Positions 23,631 to 36,638 of a stretch of DNA of 64,000 nucleotides are shown here, piece after piece (position 1 is the stretch's first letter; every line of letters starts with the position of its first letter). Location: the NCBI RefSeq assembly GCF_037975245.1, contig NC_092561.1, forward strand, positions 6,573,501 to 6,637,500, read 5' to 3'. A model generated the notes under the pieces. The model was not told the DNA's origin and did not search any database. It saw only the letters and a program-made list of their open reading frames with translations. The position numbers were made by a program, and so were the translations under genes. The DNA comes from Apostichopus japonicus. Taxonomy: Eukaryota; Echinodermata; Holothuroidea; Aspidochirotida; Stichopodidae.

Positions 23631-26600
23631 TAGCTCAGTTTATTATATTTAACGACCCAATCTAACATCCAACAGCAAATTGGGTGGAAATGTTGCCAGA
23701 AAGGCAGTGAATGTTTCTCTGTGTGTGTGTCCGGAGGCGGAAGAGGACGGGAGGGGAGGGAGGACGGGAGGGAAGGGGAGGGGAGAGAGAGGGGGATGGT
23801 ACTGATAGGAACAAGGAAGGGGCTGTAAATTGTTCATATTGTTTTGGCGTACAAGAAGTTTCCTCTGATATGAGTTACTAAATATGATATTCCTGTTATG
23901 TGATTTGCTTTGATATATGTTGTTAAATTTTCCTTGAAATGTAATTTGTCAAGATATCATTTCCCAAAATAAATGTAATACTAAGTTGAAAATTTTTTTA
24001 ATTTTATCTGTTTATAAGTAAAGGATTTGTACGGTAAATTATCAACGAAAAATAAAGGTCGTTTAATGTTATGTCGATCATGATGACGTCACTCACCTGT
24101 CATTACCAGGTACTTTCCCAAAGAAAAGAAAATAATCGTCTCTAAATAGTTCATTACTCGTTACAAACAATCATGAATAGTTGTGGTAAATTTATTGCTG
24201 CCGCAGACACAAATTGATGACAAGTGGCGCCTAACGATGTTTTCATGAAAAATTTGCCTGAAATGTGAAATGAGCGGGCTACTTTGTTTTACACCTCATT
24301 CTGCACTTGTCGATTTGTGGTATTTTCTACGATTTTCAAACTGATGTAAAGGTGAAGAACGTTATTGTAATAAAAGTATAATGAGCAGTGCAGCTGTATG
24401 GTTCAACATTAAATATCAAGAGTATATGTAATTTTAAAAAAAAGTTATAAATCCAACGTACGCATGCGCAAATTGAAATCTTATTTTAGACGAAAATACG
24501 CCTGTGTAGGCAAACGCTTTCCGTCAGTTTTGTCAGGGAGTTGTTACGAAATTGATTGACTCTCTCTTAATTCTTAAAGTCTGGACTAAAACAGACATTT
24601 TTAAGGTCACTTATATTTTTCATGACATACAGTCGGACGTGACTTCATCAACCGAATACGAGAACATTACCGTCAAACTGCATTTTGAATGGTTGAAATT
24701 TTCAAATTCTTTCTGCGCCATGAAACACCATTAACAGAATTTACTTTCTATAGTGCACCACAGTAATACCAGAACAAACAGAATTTTTAGTTACGTAAAC
24801 TGGCACGAACACACGTACGTGCGCAGTGTTAGATGATAACTTATTCTGTTGGAACACCCGTCGCCCCTCACCTCTCTCCCCACCCCCTCCCACAGCCTCC
24901 TATGTAGTCCGCTGGTACCGCTAATAGTGTTTGTTTTAAAGTAATGCTTAGACACCACTTCCAGAAAACTGATTAAGTAAAAACATCACCAATTTACTAA
25001 GGAACTTTATAATATTTATGGAATGGTTGCCAAATGGGTGACCACTCGAGTTCTTTTGGGGAATATTTCTGGACTTTCTGTGGAACATTGCTGGACCGAA
25101 TAAACTTCGCTGCAGTAAGCTCAGTAAGCACGGCTTCGCTGACTTGGTTAACAAGTTCGACTGCGGAACCGTGCACACAAACCGTAAATCAAAAGTAACT
25201 TTTGGCCTATTCTATGCGGTCCCTTACAAAAACCTCCATCGGGAGCAAGAACTTTCTTCAATGGTCCCATGGGCCAAAGGCCCCCCGATAATTTCTCTCA
25301 ATAAACAATTCGGTTATATAGGTGAAATCGGGGTACGCACAGACGCCAGTTTGTCTTACCCGACGTATGAGACCGTAAATCAAGTTATTTGTACGTACAG
25401 TTACGAGCATATAGTGTTAAAGGGATATATAGGCTAATTGGTACACACAAAACGTATACGGCACTTAACTCCAATACTCATTCTATTCAACTAGTTGTAT
25501 TTAACGTTCCAAATGTTCTATATGTTTTAATGTTATAAATTACATATTGTTATTAATCAGGTCTATAGACCTGAACATAACCATGTCAGTGATTTTATAA
25601 ACACAAAAATTCTCTACCAAACGAATGAAAATGATAAAATGGACCAATTACGTCATTACCTACAAAGACTCAAAAATGATATTATTCTTCAGGTAGCCTT
25701 TGAAAAACCTAAAGTGTCAGCAAATTCGCTGAAAAGAGCGAGAAAAGAACATGAAAATAAAAGCACCTCCATGGACAGAATTACTTGCTCTAAAATATCA
25801 ACATCGTTCAGTTGTATGAAAATTCTTACGACCCTCTACATGAAACTCATTTTGTTTTTAAATTTTAAGTGTTTCCTAACAGCTAATAGAGGGCGTTTAC
25901 ATATTCACATAACCTTACATCAGATCGTTGGATTGGTTGTCTGGTCAGGTCGTGAATGAACGAACTGAAGAATACATGTAACGTGAGCTTTTAAAATACT
26001 CTATGAAGGAGAGGGCCCGGGACCCGGACCCTTTCAATTTTTCTTTTGCTTGGTCCAGGGTGAAAACGTTTTACTGCACGCATCACGCGAGTAACTTTTT
26101 TACTTATTATCGATGTATTCTTAAGCACCGCTATCTCGATAGTAATTTAGGGGTGGACATAACAGCAACCACTCCCCCCCCCTTCTGCCTACCCGCTCGA
26201 GAACGCCCCCCCCCCCCCCCCCACACACACCCTCCTTGCTGAGACCTCTGTTTTTGTACCGTATTGTGTTTTCCTTTTCGTTCTTTTATTTCTAAAATTG
26301 TGACGTAATTGGAGTGTAAAACGATTTTTTTTTTCGTCTTCCCTTTGTATTAAGATAATCAAAATCTCATTCACTATGTGGTCACTGTCGGTCTTATAAT
26401 AAATTATAAAATCATACGAGCAATACCTTTTTTTTTTATTAAATCACGATAGTCCTGTGAACAAAAACTGAGTTTGTTGTTATGTTGTCACATCGCTTTA
26501 AAGAAAGTTAAGTTTGTTTTGTGACTGAGTTAATATCATATAGCATTTCATTATGGTTTGATCCAACGTATGGAAAAATATGGGTGCACGGGAGTTTAAC

Positions 26601-27535
26601 AAAGTGCACTCGCTCTGGGATAGCTTCGCTCCGTGTGGCCCGTTTTTCGAATAGCTTTCCGTCCAAGTTTCGCAAAATAGTATACACCCAGCCACCACTA
26701 TCATTTTCTCTCTTAAATTTCATAGTTATATATAATTTTGTTGTTTTTTTCTTTATTTCTCGTATTTTTTCTTTTATTCTTTAATATTTTCTGTTTAAAA
26801 ACTGAAAAGTGGGTGACCAATGTTTTCATTAAGTTTTAGTACTCCGTGTAGGGACCACTTGGACAAAGCCCGGATTAGAGCAAATTTAGTCCTGCCGACC
26901 TATTCGGTTGCAACGCAGCTGTTTTATTCAATAATTGTTTAATTACACAATTTATCTGGCACTTTAGTGATACGATTATAAACGAAGCGTGTTCGAAATT
27001 GAAAGTTTTTTGTCTTAACCGTTTATTTGACCGAAAAATATACGTATCATTTTAATGTTTTAATCTTGCCACGCTTGAATTCAATTTTATGAGAAATAGG
27101 AAAACGAAATCCCTCAAGAATAAGAAGAAAATGTTTCGTTGAAGCCCCTAAAAAATGTAAAAGAATCAAATGTATTGATGAAGTAAATAATCCACCTCGA
27201 GGTCAAACCTTAGTTGTTAACAAATTTAAAGTTTATGCAGTTATGAAAAGTGGTTAAAATTTAGTTTTGAAAGAAAACTGAGATGATTTCAAATTTGGGA
27301 AAGCGCAGTTAAAAATAGCCAGTGGTCGCACTTCGTGGAGAAGTTTTGTGGGTCAAATTATGGTTACAGAACAAATTTACGGACAGCGAGAAATATTTTT
27401 TTGTTTGTGTTTTCGGTGGGGGATTGAAGGGGGGGGGGTTGTGTAGGAACCTTCCGTCAGCCTTTTATTAATCTTAATGATGAACGAAATCACGTCACAA
27501 GCATAGCAGGTTCCTAGTAAGGTACAAGATTTTAT
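23631..27535. other. Non-coding stretch, no confident gene
   Basis: Contains a GGGA-rich patch (23730-23800), a CGCATGCG palindrome (24461-24468) and a TGACGTCA palindrome (24084-24091). 25144-25437 has a 97-codon + strand frame, and 26498-26784 is open on both strands; neither shows a known domain. C16-like and other C/G homopolymers occur near 26205 and 27430. None of these frames reads as a bHLH exon, which matters for the partial gene to the right. Confidence 0.45.
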
Positions 27536-27623
27536 GTATATATATTTATATATGTATGTATACATATATATATACGGTATATATATATATATATATATGT
27601 ATTAATATATATATATATATATA

Positions 27624-27657
<34 letters not shown>

Positions 27658-27785
27658 CATATATAAATATATATATGTGTTAATTTATATATATATATTT
27701 ATTTATATATATATATATATATATAAATATATGTATTAATTTATATATATATATATTTATATATATATATATACATATATATATT

Positions 27786-27835
<50 letters not shown>

Positions 27836-27845
27836 TATTTATAAA
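27536..27845. repeat. Complex (TA)n tract
   Basis: About 310 bp of TATATA with scattered TATTTATT, TACATATA and TTAATT interruptions. Confidence 0.9.
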
Positions 27846-28710
27846 TTCATATTCTTCTTCTCCTTTTTTCTCATGTATAACTATGATTCAAAGCAACAGG
27901 ACGATTCTGCCTCAAGTCATTCTTATAACTTCAAAACACATGATAATAACTATATATATATTTATAATGTATCTCACAGATCCACATGCCTTTTTTTTTC
28001 TCTCCTTCTTCTTCTTCTCTGTTATGTCGGATCTTCTTCAACATTGAAATTTTAAGCTGACGATTACTGATAACCTTAGGCGCTTGTTTTCTTCTTCTTT
28101 AACTTCTTCTCCCCCCCCCCCCCCTCTCTCTCTCTCTATTACTATTCTGTGTTGGTGGTCTATCATTGTGTACATACGTTTATCTCCTCTCTTTCAGCAA
28201 ACATACGCACTGAGTGACTGATTTTTTTTTTTTTTTATGAACTTGAGACAAACGTGTCTTGGGAGGCCGTTTATGCATTAATAGTGCCGTAAAGAAAAGC
28301 TGTTCATTCGATCATGTTCATGTTTATAGCGTTTATATCGTTAACATAAATAATTGTCACCAGCATTAAGGCATGATTAATATTTTAAGACGATTATTTT
28401 CTTTATGACTGCGATGAGTGATAACAACTATTTAACTTTTAATCACGGCGATTAATTCTTTCGAATTTAAGGAATTTAGATAAATGAAAGTTAAGCCTTT
28501 GTGAAACTTGCGCATGTGATCGCTTTCATCATTCGCGGTACTTTAACAATAAAAATGGCGTCTCTTTTCTTTTAAACAATGCTGTTACAAAGATTAACTT
28601 GCTAATTAGAACATTTTAGTTAACGTCACATATAAAATACAATAAATACTGGTCACGGCATCAATGTAAACATTGAATTACATAATGAAAACATGAGTTG
28701 TCGTTTACTG

Positions 28711-28735
28711 CGCATGCGTACGATGAGTGACGTCA
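28711..28735. promoter_or_regulatory. Composite CGCATGCG + TGACGTCA element
   Basis: An NRF1-like palindrome (CGCATGCG, 28711-28718) lies 9 bp from a CREB/ATF-like palindrome (TGACGTCA, 28728-28735), about 470 bp upstream of the MyoD-family exon 2. The match to binding consensuses is seen; a regulatory role is inferred. Confidence 0.3.
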
Positions 28736-29085
28736 TGAATAGTCAAATTCATAACGTAGGATCAGCCTCGTCCAAGACTGCACACCAAATAACTTGCGTG
28801 GAAGCCATACAGCTATAGATTAAGACTCGTGCAGGATACGCGCGGCAGACGCCCGGGTACATACATCAACACGATTTGTTAAATTTCACAGAATCGCTTA
28901 TGCTATGCTAATTGTATGTATGTATGTATTTTAAATCCTCCTGCAAGCAAGAACTCGCGAAGAAGCCATCATTGGCTTATCAAAGCCGCAAGCTGACCGA
29001 AGTCAGTCTCTTAGATTCATATTTAACGTCCATGATTATGAATTGTCAATTGTCAACAACTCTGTAACTGGACGACATGCATTAA

Positions 29086-29165
29086 TCTTGGAGTGACTCG
29101 AACTCGGGACCTTATGATTGGAAGGTATCGGCTTTATTGGCCGGTCATATTGATAGGCATCGGCC
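29086..29165 (-). mobile_element. tRNA-like SINE remnant next to the MyoD exon
   Basis: On the minus strand a box A-like GACCGGCCAAT is followed about 40 bp later by a box B-like GAGTTCGAGTC (29095-29105). No clear body or tail is visible, so this is a degenerate tRNA-derived head. It ends about 40 bp before the splice acceptor at 29201-29202. Confidence 0.55.
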
Positions 29166-29202
29166 ATATTGAAATAACAACTTGATTTTCTTTGATTTTC
29201 AG

Positions 29203-29284
29203 ACTGACGGATGCAGTCCTGGATCTTACACGTCAGAAAAAATGCAACAATTTGGAGAAAACTTCGAATCGAGTTCACCTTACG
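29203..29284 (+). CDS. MyoD-family transcription factor, internal exon (exon 2-like), partial gene
   Basis: An 82-bp exon bounded by acceptor TTTGATTTTCAG (ending 29202) and donor GTAAGA (from 29285). It reads 27 codons plus one base in the frame that continues into the terminal exon at 32122, so the following intron is phase 1. The peptide starts TDGCSPGSYTSEKMQ and ends FESSSPY before the shared glycine codon. In vertebrate MYOD1, MYF5 and MYOG the second exon is similarly small (about 76-82 bp) and sits between the bHLH exon and the exon with the helix III motif. Size, phase and position all match. Seen: splice sites and frame. Known: family exon layout. Inferred: exon number. The upstream bHLH exon was not found in the window. 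Confidence 0.8.
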
Positions 29285-30062
29285 GTAAGAATATAATATT
29301 TAATATATATCATATATTATATATATAATATATTATCTAAACTAACTTCGTGTACTTGTATAGTACATTTTTTGAAAAGTATTAAGCTAAACAAAATTTT
29401 GAAAAAAAAATAATGAAATTGTGCTTACAAATTTAAGGCACATGGGAAAAAAATCCGTTACTATAAGAAAATTAGTAGTTCCATTAAATAAATTCGTAGG
29501 AATACTCTCACTCAGAGAGAAAAATATGTAAAATGAAATTACGTCAAAAATATGTGAAAATGTATATTTAAAAATAGGATAATTTCAAGTCGTCGACTCC
29601 AAAAACAAATCCTTAAATTTGTATAAAGTATATATAATTTTGTTTCTCCTTCTATAATACAATAAGTCGGGTCGTGTATTTAATGAGTGACAGAGACAAA
29701 CAGGAATCATTGTTTCATATTTTACAGAATTTTCCGATATCTTTTCGGCAAGATTTAGCGTTTTTATGTGATATGCAAAGCAACGCACAGACTAGTCTAT
29801 GTTATCTACGTATTCTAGCTTGCAAGATATGCACGATAAATAGAAAACTCATATTTCATGTCCGGAAAGCACCTTTAACCTACATTGACTATGAAGATGA
29901 CGTCGACTCAGGTGATCAGCTGTATTTGAATTTGAAAAGAGCAAAGACATTTTTGGCTAAAATGGGGTTCGAACCAATGGCCTCAGGATTACAAGTGTTC
30001 ATGGTTCGAAACTCGAATCCCACTCCAGCTTTCAATCAAGAATCCCGCAAAGGAGCATAGAC

Positions 30063-30133
<71 letters not shown>

Positions 30134-32121
30134 CCTATATATATATATAGGCCTATATATATATAGGCCTATATATATATAGGCCTATATATATATATAT
30201 TTATATATATATATATCGGAAATCTTTTTGATGGGCTCGTCAACAATCGTGACAGAGCAAAGCAAACAAAATGGATATTAAATCGTTTTGGAGAGACAAA
30301 CAAACAATTTTGCTGAAACGTTAAAAAGTACAAAGGCCAGCGAATAATCCCAAGAGGACGTTTAAGTCTTTGCTAGCGTAAACCCCGTATCAATAACTGT
30401 CGCTGTCAAGTATGAGGTTGGGAGTCGTTAGAAGCGGTTACGAACCGGAAATCGCAATTCCCACTCGTCGTTTTAAAGCTCTCAGAATTGTGGAACCAGA
30501 TCGAAGTCCCTAGGTTCCTGGTCCCTTTTTGACTTCGTTTTACCTTTACCACCAGATCATAATTTTCAGGCAAACGTGATGTTATCACTATTTTCTGTCT
30601 CTCTCTCTTTCTTCCTTCTATCCATTTCATGGCTTACCCCACTTGATGTAGTAAAAAAATATGGAACAACAATAATTATCTTATCGCTCTCATAGGGAGG
30701 ATGAGATATTGTATAGTTCCTTTGCTATAGTTGGGCCATATAAAGCTATGTCAGTTGCCATAGCAACAGTTGCCACGCTAATGGTTAATTTCCCTGAGTT
30801 ATCTACCAACCTCAAGGGGTCACCCATGCTGGGGTACCCCTAGGGAGACCGGAAGTCCATGGCATGAGGGAGGGGTCAAAACATGTCCGTGTGGGTTGGT
30901 GTGTCAAAATCTCTTCGTGGAGGCCGAATTTGAATGCGGTATATTTCCCATCAAAATATCATCTTTGGTTTTGAAGAAATCAGCATTAATGACATAGTTA
31001 AATTGTTTACAGACTGAAACAAAAGGATATTGAGGGAGTGGGGAAGGGGACTCTCGATGACAAGAAAGCATGCCATTTTATCTGTCCGTCCCCTCCCACT
31101 CCCCTCCCCTACTCCCACCCAGTAAACCCGGTAAAGGTAAACTCGACACAATGAACTATCTGTCAACCCATGTTGAATAATACAGCTCTCCGATATAATA
31201 TTATTGACTGCGTGATCATTCTTAAACATTGTCGTCTAGAGTGGTGGCTCATTCATCAAGACTGGATGAAAATTTGCGAAAATTACACTTATCTCCTGAA
31301 TTGTTCAAATAAGAACTCCCTTCGGTATATTGATGAAAAAATTCGACAGAGCACCATCAGCCATTTTTCTTGTAATTTACGCGTGTTTGCAGCCAGCCAT
31401 GCGTGGCTGCTGCACCTTGTTGCAATGAAAAAGTTTCTTCTTAGAATCTAAACTGAATTTCACCAAATGAAGTCGATACGTTACCATGTTATTTATTTCT
31501 TAATTTTAATCGAAAACAAGCCTTCAACACTTGAAAATTTATTTAACTCTTCGTCTGGTTTATGTCTCCATAGCAATTTGATATCTCCATTTACGACGTA
31601 GTCAAATTTCTCCCAAATGCCTTTGCTTTGTAGATGTTATTAAGTGGTGGCGCTATGTAGTAATTATTAGCTGTATGTCAGTCATATTTTAATCGCTTAG
31701 TAAAGAAAAACGTTAATGTAAATGTCCGCGATGCTGTTGTTCGTGCCAACGCAAGACATCTTTCTGGCTAGGGGCTCATAGGTATGGAGAGCCATGCTTT
31801 CCATGATAATCGAAAGATAAAATATGATGTCAAATTTCATACGTATAAACCAGCATGTTATTATATGTTCATATTACTATGACAACTTTACATACCATAT
31901 ATATTACTGAAACTAAGATTATACTTGAACAAACTAATGAACTTGAGAAACCTCTCTAAGAAAGAAAAATTCACTAAAAGAAGGTTAATGATGAAGTAAA
32001 AACACACATATTTGCTTCTGAAACATTTCGTCATCGAGATAACTGATAACATGAAAAACAGCTTTCCTTTTATAAATTAATGTGTTTTGCCAACCCATTT
32101 TTGTTCTTCCTCTCATTGTAG
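29285..32121 (+). other. Intron of the MyoD-family gene (2,837 bp)
   Basis: Starts GTAAGA and ends TCTCATTGTAG. It holds a degenerate tRNA-like remnant (29945-30045, minus, box B-like GGTTCGAACCC), a (TA)n tract with TAGGCCTA palindromes (30062-30217), and no exon-like frame. The 128-codon frame at 29674-30060 runs across the tRNA-like remnant and is judged spurious. Confidence 0.7.
30062..30217. repeat. (TA)n tract with repeated TAGGCCTA palindromes
   Basis: Pure TA for about 68 bp, followed by four TATAGGCCTATA words spaced 16-22 bp apart. It lies in the intron of the MyoD-family gene. Confidence 0.9.
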
Positions 32122-32252
32122 GTTACAACGTGTCGACGAACACTTCGAGTTTAGACTGTCTGTCCCTAATAGTTGAAAGCATCACACCGAATAAAGGCAA
32201 GGCGATTACGTCACCAAAGAAGGCAACCTCAGAGGGTATCTGTATAGTATGA
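32122..32252 (+). CDS. MyoD-family transcription factor, terminal coding exon
   Basis: The exon follows the acceptor TCTCATTGTAG and completes a glycine codon begun in the 29203-29284 exon. It encodes 42 further residues before TGA (32250-32252). The segment SSLDCLSLIVESIT is the diagnostic C-terminal helix of myogenic regulatory factors (MyoD, Myf5, myogenin, MRF4, sea urchin SUM-1), known in vertebrates to contribute to chromatin remodelling and activation at muscle genes. Factors of this family bind E-boxes (CANNTG) as heterodimers with E proteins and drive muscle specification. The tail after the helix is short and basic (NKGKAITSPKK) and ends GICIV, unlike the longer vertebrate tail. MyoD subtype cannot be assigned without the bHLH exon; invertebrates usually have one such gene. 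Confidence 0.88.
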
Positions 32253-33080
32253 TGATGCCTGCAGACGACAGAAGCAGCAACAGCAATTGGCCGGTTGTAA
32301 ATGAATATTCAAATGAGATAGTTCGTCGGAAATATCTCTTCCGCACAAAGTTTTCATACTTAGAAGACGATTTATCTACTCCTCATTACCTTACCAGTTC
32401 CGTTTCTCTGCGAGCTCATGATCCGCTCACCCGAAGTAACAATACATGAATTATAGAGTGGATATTGGTCTGGTGTTTCTTGCGAAGATTCGGACAGACA
32501 ACAAGTGACGTCACAATCACCATCAAGATAGAAAAGCAATGTCTACAAACGCTGACCGCACATCCTCACGAAAACCGACTTTATCAAGCAGGAGCAGATA
32601 TATATATATATGAATAGCTGGGGTTAAAGGTCATCAGTATATTGGCGCCAAAATTTTAATATGAAAATGACGTTAAGAGGTATAACACTGAATGAAACAG
32701 AGCTTGCAAGAAAGAAAAACACTTTTGACCATAATAGCATTTCTAGCATATTTTGAGGCTAATACAAAACAATGCCTGCAGCTGAATGTCTATTGTCCTC
32801 AATCCTGTTTGGATAGTATAGTGTATGAAATTTCATTTCAGACTTAATGGGGGACTGGGTAGTGGGGAGGAGGGGTAAGAATCACAAGTGCCTATGAATA
32901 CGATATGTATATCAATATTTCCGTAGGCTTTATTATTAGTACTTGCTTTGGGTCATTATCGTCTTGTCTCTTATTCTTAACTATTATCTCGATATTTTCT
33001 CCTTTTTTTTTTCTTTTACTATATTTTGCAATTAATTTTAAACGTCAATAATTTAAAGAAATAAACATAAACCATGTTAC
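32253..33080 (+). other. Probable 3' UTR of the MyoD-family gene
   Basis: Follows the TGA at 32250-32252. The first good poly(A) hexamer in a suitable context is AATAAA at 33060-33065, so a cleavage site near 33080 is plausible. A TGACGTCA palindrome is at 32516-32523. The 66-codon frame starting 32249 overlaps the stop codon and is not considered real. The end is approximate. Confidence 0.4.
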
Positions 33081-35954
33081 AACAAAAACCTGGACAAACG
33101 GCTTTTTTTCGTTTTGTGCGTTTAACTGTTTCTTTCATAACAGCATGGATACCTTATTTTTCTTTCTTTATTTCTTACTTTCTTTTTCTATTTCGTTTTA
33201 TTTCGGTTTGTGAATGATTTTTAAATTGTATGTAAAAATTGAAATAACTTTTTTTTTGTTTATACTGTATTTGTATTGTACATAAAGTATTAAAAGAGAA
33301 AGTATAACTAAGTAACTTGTAAATTAACTTTCTCTTATATCAATTTTTTTTATCCTTCTTATTCCTCTGTTGTCTTCAGTTGCCCTCCCATATACCTAAT
33401 TTCTATCTATCTTTTTCTTAAGTTTTAAATTTAAAGTTTGAGCAATACGAATCAATTAAATGACATCGCTTTAAAATCAAAATGGCGTCTGTTCGAATAT
33501 GAGCACTTGACGATTTTTGTCTTAAGGAATGTCAGTCAAAAAAAGGAACTAAATCATCTCAAAGTATGTCTTTTTCCTTACCACAGTATGCAAAGATATG
33601 TGACGAGAAAGCAGAAAGAATAATAATTGATGGATTTATGCATACCATTTATCATTACGCATGCGCAGGTCTTTGCATCTTATTCATATCTAGACTGTCA
33701 TTACACTCTACAAAAGCATCGTTTTCTTTAGTATTTTTTTTACTTTTTTTTCTCTCTCTATTTCTTCTTGTCTGTTTTCATTTGTACCCGAACAATTTGA
33801 AGATAATTCCTACTATCAACATATGGGTAAAACGTTTTAAGAAGATATTGATATTTGAACAATTTCCCTAAACACTTTATCCCAGACGATTTCTGCAATT
33901 TTGATCTGTTACTTGCTTAAACTATATTTACCCAGAACTCATTGCGCGCCTACGTTGTGTTGTTTTGGTTAAGATTTCCCCCAACCTTTGTAAAGTGTTA
34001 TTATAGGCGTTGACCGCATTTTGATGTATGCGTGTATGTACGTGTGGGTGTGGTGTGTACATGTGGGGGGGGCATGTGGGAGGGGGTTCTGTTTCACGTA
34101 GACAGTGTAATTATATATTAAAATCACATATTGGCAAGAGGATCACATGACAACTACCTAGTATGAATCATATTTGTTTGCTTGTATTACCTTGTATCAT
34201 TTTTTTATCGATTCCAATAAAAACTTTGGAAACAATAGTTTGGACGAATTGCCAGGGTTACTTTGATATGAACTTGAGTAAAACAGGGATTTGAGTTGGC
34301 GAGGGTAAGGGGGGGGGTGGTGGATATGGCTTCATTAAAGCTATAGGCAAGATATTTTGAATAGCTGTTAGAAGAAAGTTAACTTGATATATTGTAAATT
34401 ATTGATTATTCGGAAATTAACACATAAACAGTATTTGGAAGCAGTACAAAAAGAGAAGCTTACATTTGTGTAAACATACTTTAGCTAAAACTTTGTGATT
34501 TTGTAAAAAAATATACAGAAAACTGACCGCCAGTGGGAAGAAACATACTTTCTCTTGGGGTGTGTGTCGGTGTGGAAAGCAGGAGGGGGGAGGGGTAGAT
34601 TACTACGCTTTTTGCTCTTTCCAAACTGCGTTGAAAACCTGGTTAAAATGTACAGGTTTAATCACAACAAGAGAAAAAGTATTATTATTTAGTTCACGAA
34701 TACCGCCATCAAATGTATCTACTAAAATTTTGAACTTTCTTGTGTCGTTCGAATATTACGTAATCTTCTTCTTGTTGTTCATCATCCTAAAATTTCTTTC
34801 TTGTTTTATTCTGTTTATTTGTTTCGAAGAAAGAGAGTTAAGAATATATTAGTCTTGTTTTGTTTTTTTAATTCAAACTGAAAACAAAATTATTGCTCCT
34901 AAAATAAAATCTGATAACTTTATATGTAGAATTTGTTTTCCTCGTATTTTTGCGTGTCAAGCGGGGCGGGCGGTAGACCTTAGACCAGCAACGGTCCGAT
35001 AACTGTCAGACCCACGTACCATGATCCGCCATGAAGACGGAGCTACGACCACCAGACCCCCCCCCCCCCAACCATCCACTAAGATTCGATGCTTAGAATG
35101 CTTCATATAGCTAGCTTGGAATATGGACTTGATGTTAAAAAAAAACATATCTAACAGATCTTCCTTGGCAAGATCCGAAAACTGTAGATCAATTTTCAGA
35201 AGGCTGGAAACATCCCCCTACCCACCCCCCATCTTTTCCCCCACAGTTTGCGTATCGATTGTGATCAAAGAACTCGCTTATTCCTGTACCAACTTTAAAC
35301 TTTTGGGTTGGCTTTTCCACATATTCCATTCGTCGAAATGTAGACACAGGTTTGGAAAACGAAGACCTCCAACATATGGAAATTGACCCAGTTGCGCTTA
35401 CGTCTACGCTTGAAAAGGGACATCAATATTACCCACGAGTTTTCACTGATTTATATATAGTATCAATTTCGTCTTCAATTTTTTTCTTAGAAATTCTACT
35501 GTTCGTATGACAAAGTTTGAAATTGTAATTTCATTGATATAGTTACCAAGTGCGTAATACATTGCAATGATCTTTTTTTACCTTCAAAACGAAACTAACC
35601 CAATCACACCAACCCACACCCGCGATGTCAAGCTTTAATCCATAATACATATTTCGATAAGAAAAAAATTAAAACAAACAAACATAGCGGTACAGAGCTA
35701 CACACATAGAATCGCAAAGGTTTGATGAAGCTGAGATAGAGGGCTTACAGGCGAGCGATACCCCCTCCCCCAACTCAAACTCAAAAAAAAAATGGATTCC
35801 TTGAACTGAAACTTCATGATCAAGAGTAGCAAAAGGTGACCCAAGCTGATGGGTGTGTTTGTCATATAACATTATTTTCGGTAGGATTATGATGTATCAG
35901 AGCTAATGATGTATTATTAGCAATATAACATCAAACAATGAATAACATGTAACT
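33081..35954. other. Intergenic, no gene seen
   Basis: AT- and T-rich, with a CGCATGCG palindrome at 33658-33665 and C/G homopolymers near 34070, 34305 and 35060. Short frames (33566-33871, 34562-34852) are hydrophobic products of T-rich DNA. Confidence 0.5.
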
Positions 35955-36370
35955 GTATACATCAGGGTTGTCCAACCTACGGCCCGCGGGCCACAGTCCG
36001 GCCCGCCGCAGGGTTGCGTCCGGCCCGCCAGAGATGCTCTACGGTGTGAAATTTAGTGAGCAGATTTATCGATAACAATTTGAAGCTATATAATCAATCA
36101 TTCGAACCTTCTGGGTCCAAAAAAACTGCATACAGGTCAGTTTGTGTGACACTCTCTCAGTGGAGGGGATGGGGGGTGCCGGCTGGACTTTATTCATCTG
36201 TTTTATCAGGAAGGAAAAATAAATCAGTGCGCTCCGCCCGCAGTGCTCACATTTTGTTGCCTTGGGCTTCGGGCAAAAAATCGAGCGTAGGGTTCATGCG
36301 GCCCCCTCCTTCATCATAATCATTCCATGTGGCCCTCCTCTGCAAAAGGTTGGACAACCCTGGTATACAT
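35955..36370 (+). mobile_element. Non-autonomous hAT element, 400 bp, copy 1
   Basis: The element occupies 35963-36362. It begins CAGGGTTGTCCAACCT and ends with the exact complement, a 16-bp terminal inverted repeat. Perfect 8-bp target duplications GTATACAT flank it (35955-35962, 36363-36370). An 8-bp duplication plus CAG...CTG termini is the signature of hAT transposons. The interior, with its GCCCGCGGGCC-rich left end and the ATTCCATGTGGCCCTCCTC end, has no transposase, so mobilisation depended on an autonomous relative. Overlapping short frames (36056-36319 and the minus strand) are within the element and are not genes. Confidence 0.95.
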
Positions 36371-36638
36371 ACTACTTCAGCATTCATCTGAGAATACCAA
36401 GCATGGACATACTTAACGAAGGTAGAAAAAACAATAATTAAAATCACCAAAACCTTTACCGACACAGTGAGGCATGGATAAATGAACTCGGTAGTTCAAG
36501 AGCAGGAATTCGCACAATACTGTCCTATATCAAAACAGGGAGTCGTTTCAGGACATTGAACACTAATTACTCTTCCCCAAAGAAAGAAAAATGATTCAAT
36601 ATTTCGACAAGTGCCCCCCCCCCCTCTCCTTTCTTAAC

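Noticed and set aside
25144-25437. 97-codon frame in a GC-richer block, considered as an exon
   Set aside because: No domain, no convincing splice sites and no similarity recognised; left as non-coding.
29674-30060. 128-codon frame within the MyoD-family intron
   Set aside because: Its end crosses a degenerate tRNA-like box B and it has no recognised domain; the MGFEPMASG-like string is a common artefact of such repeats.
32249-32449. 66-codon frame beginning MMMPADD
   Set aside because: It begins at the stop codon of the MyoD-family terminal exon in another frame and lies in the likely 3' UTR.
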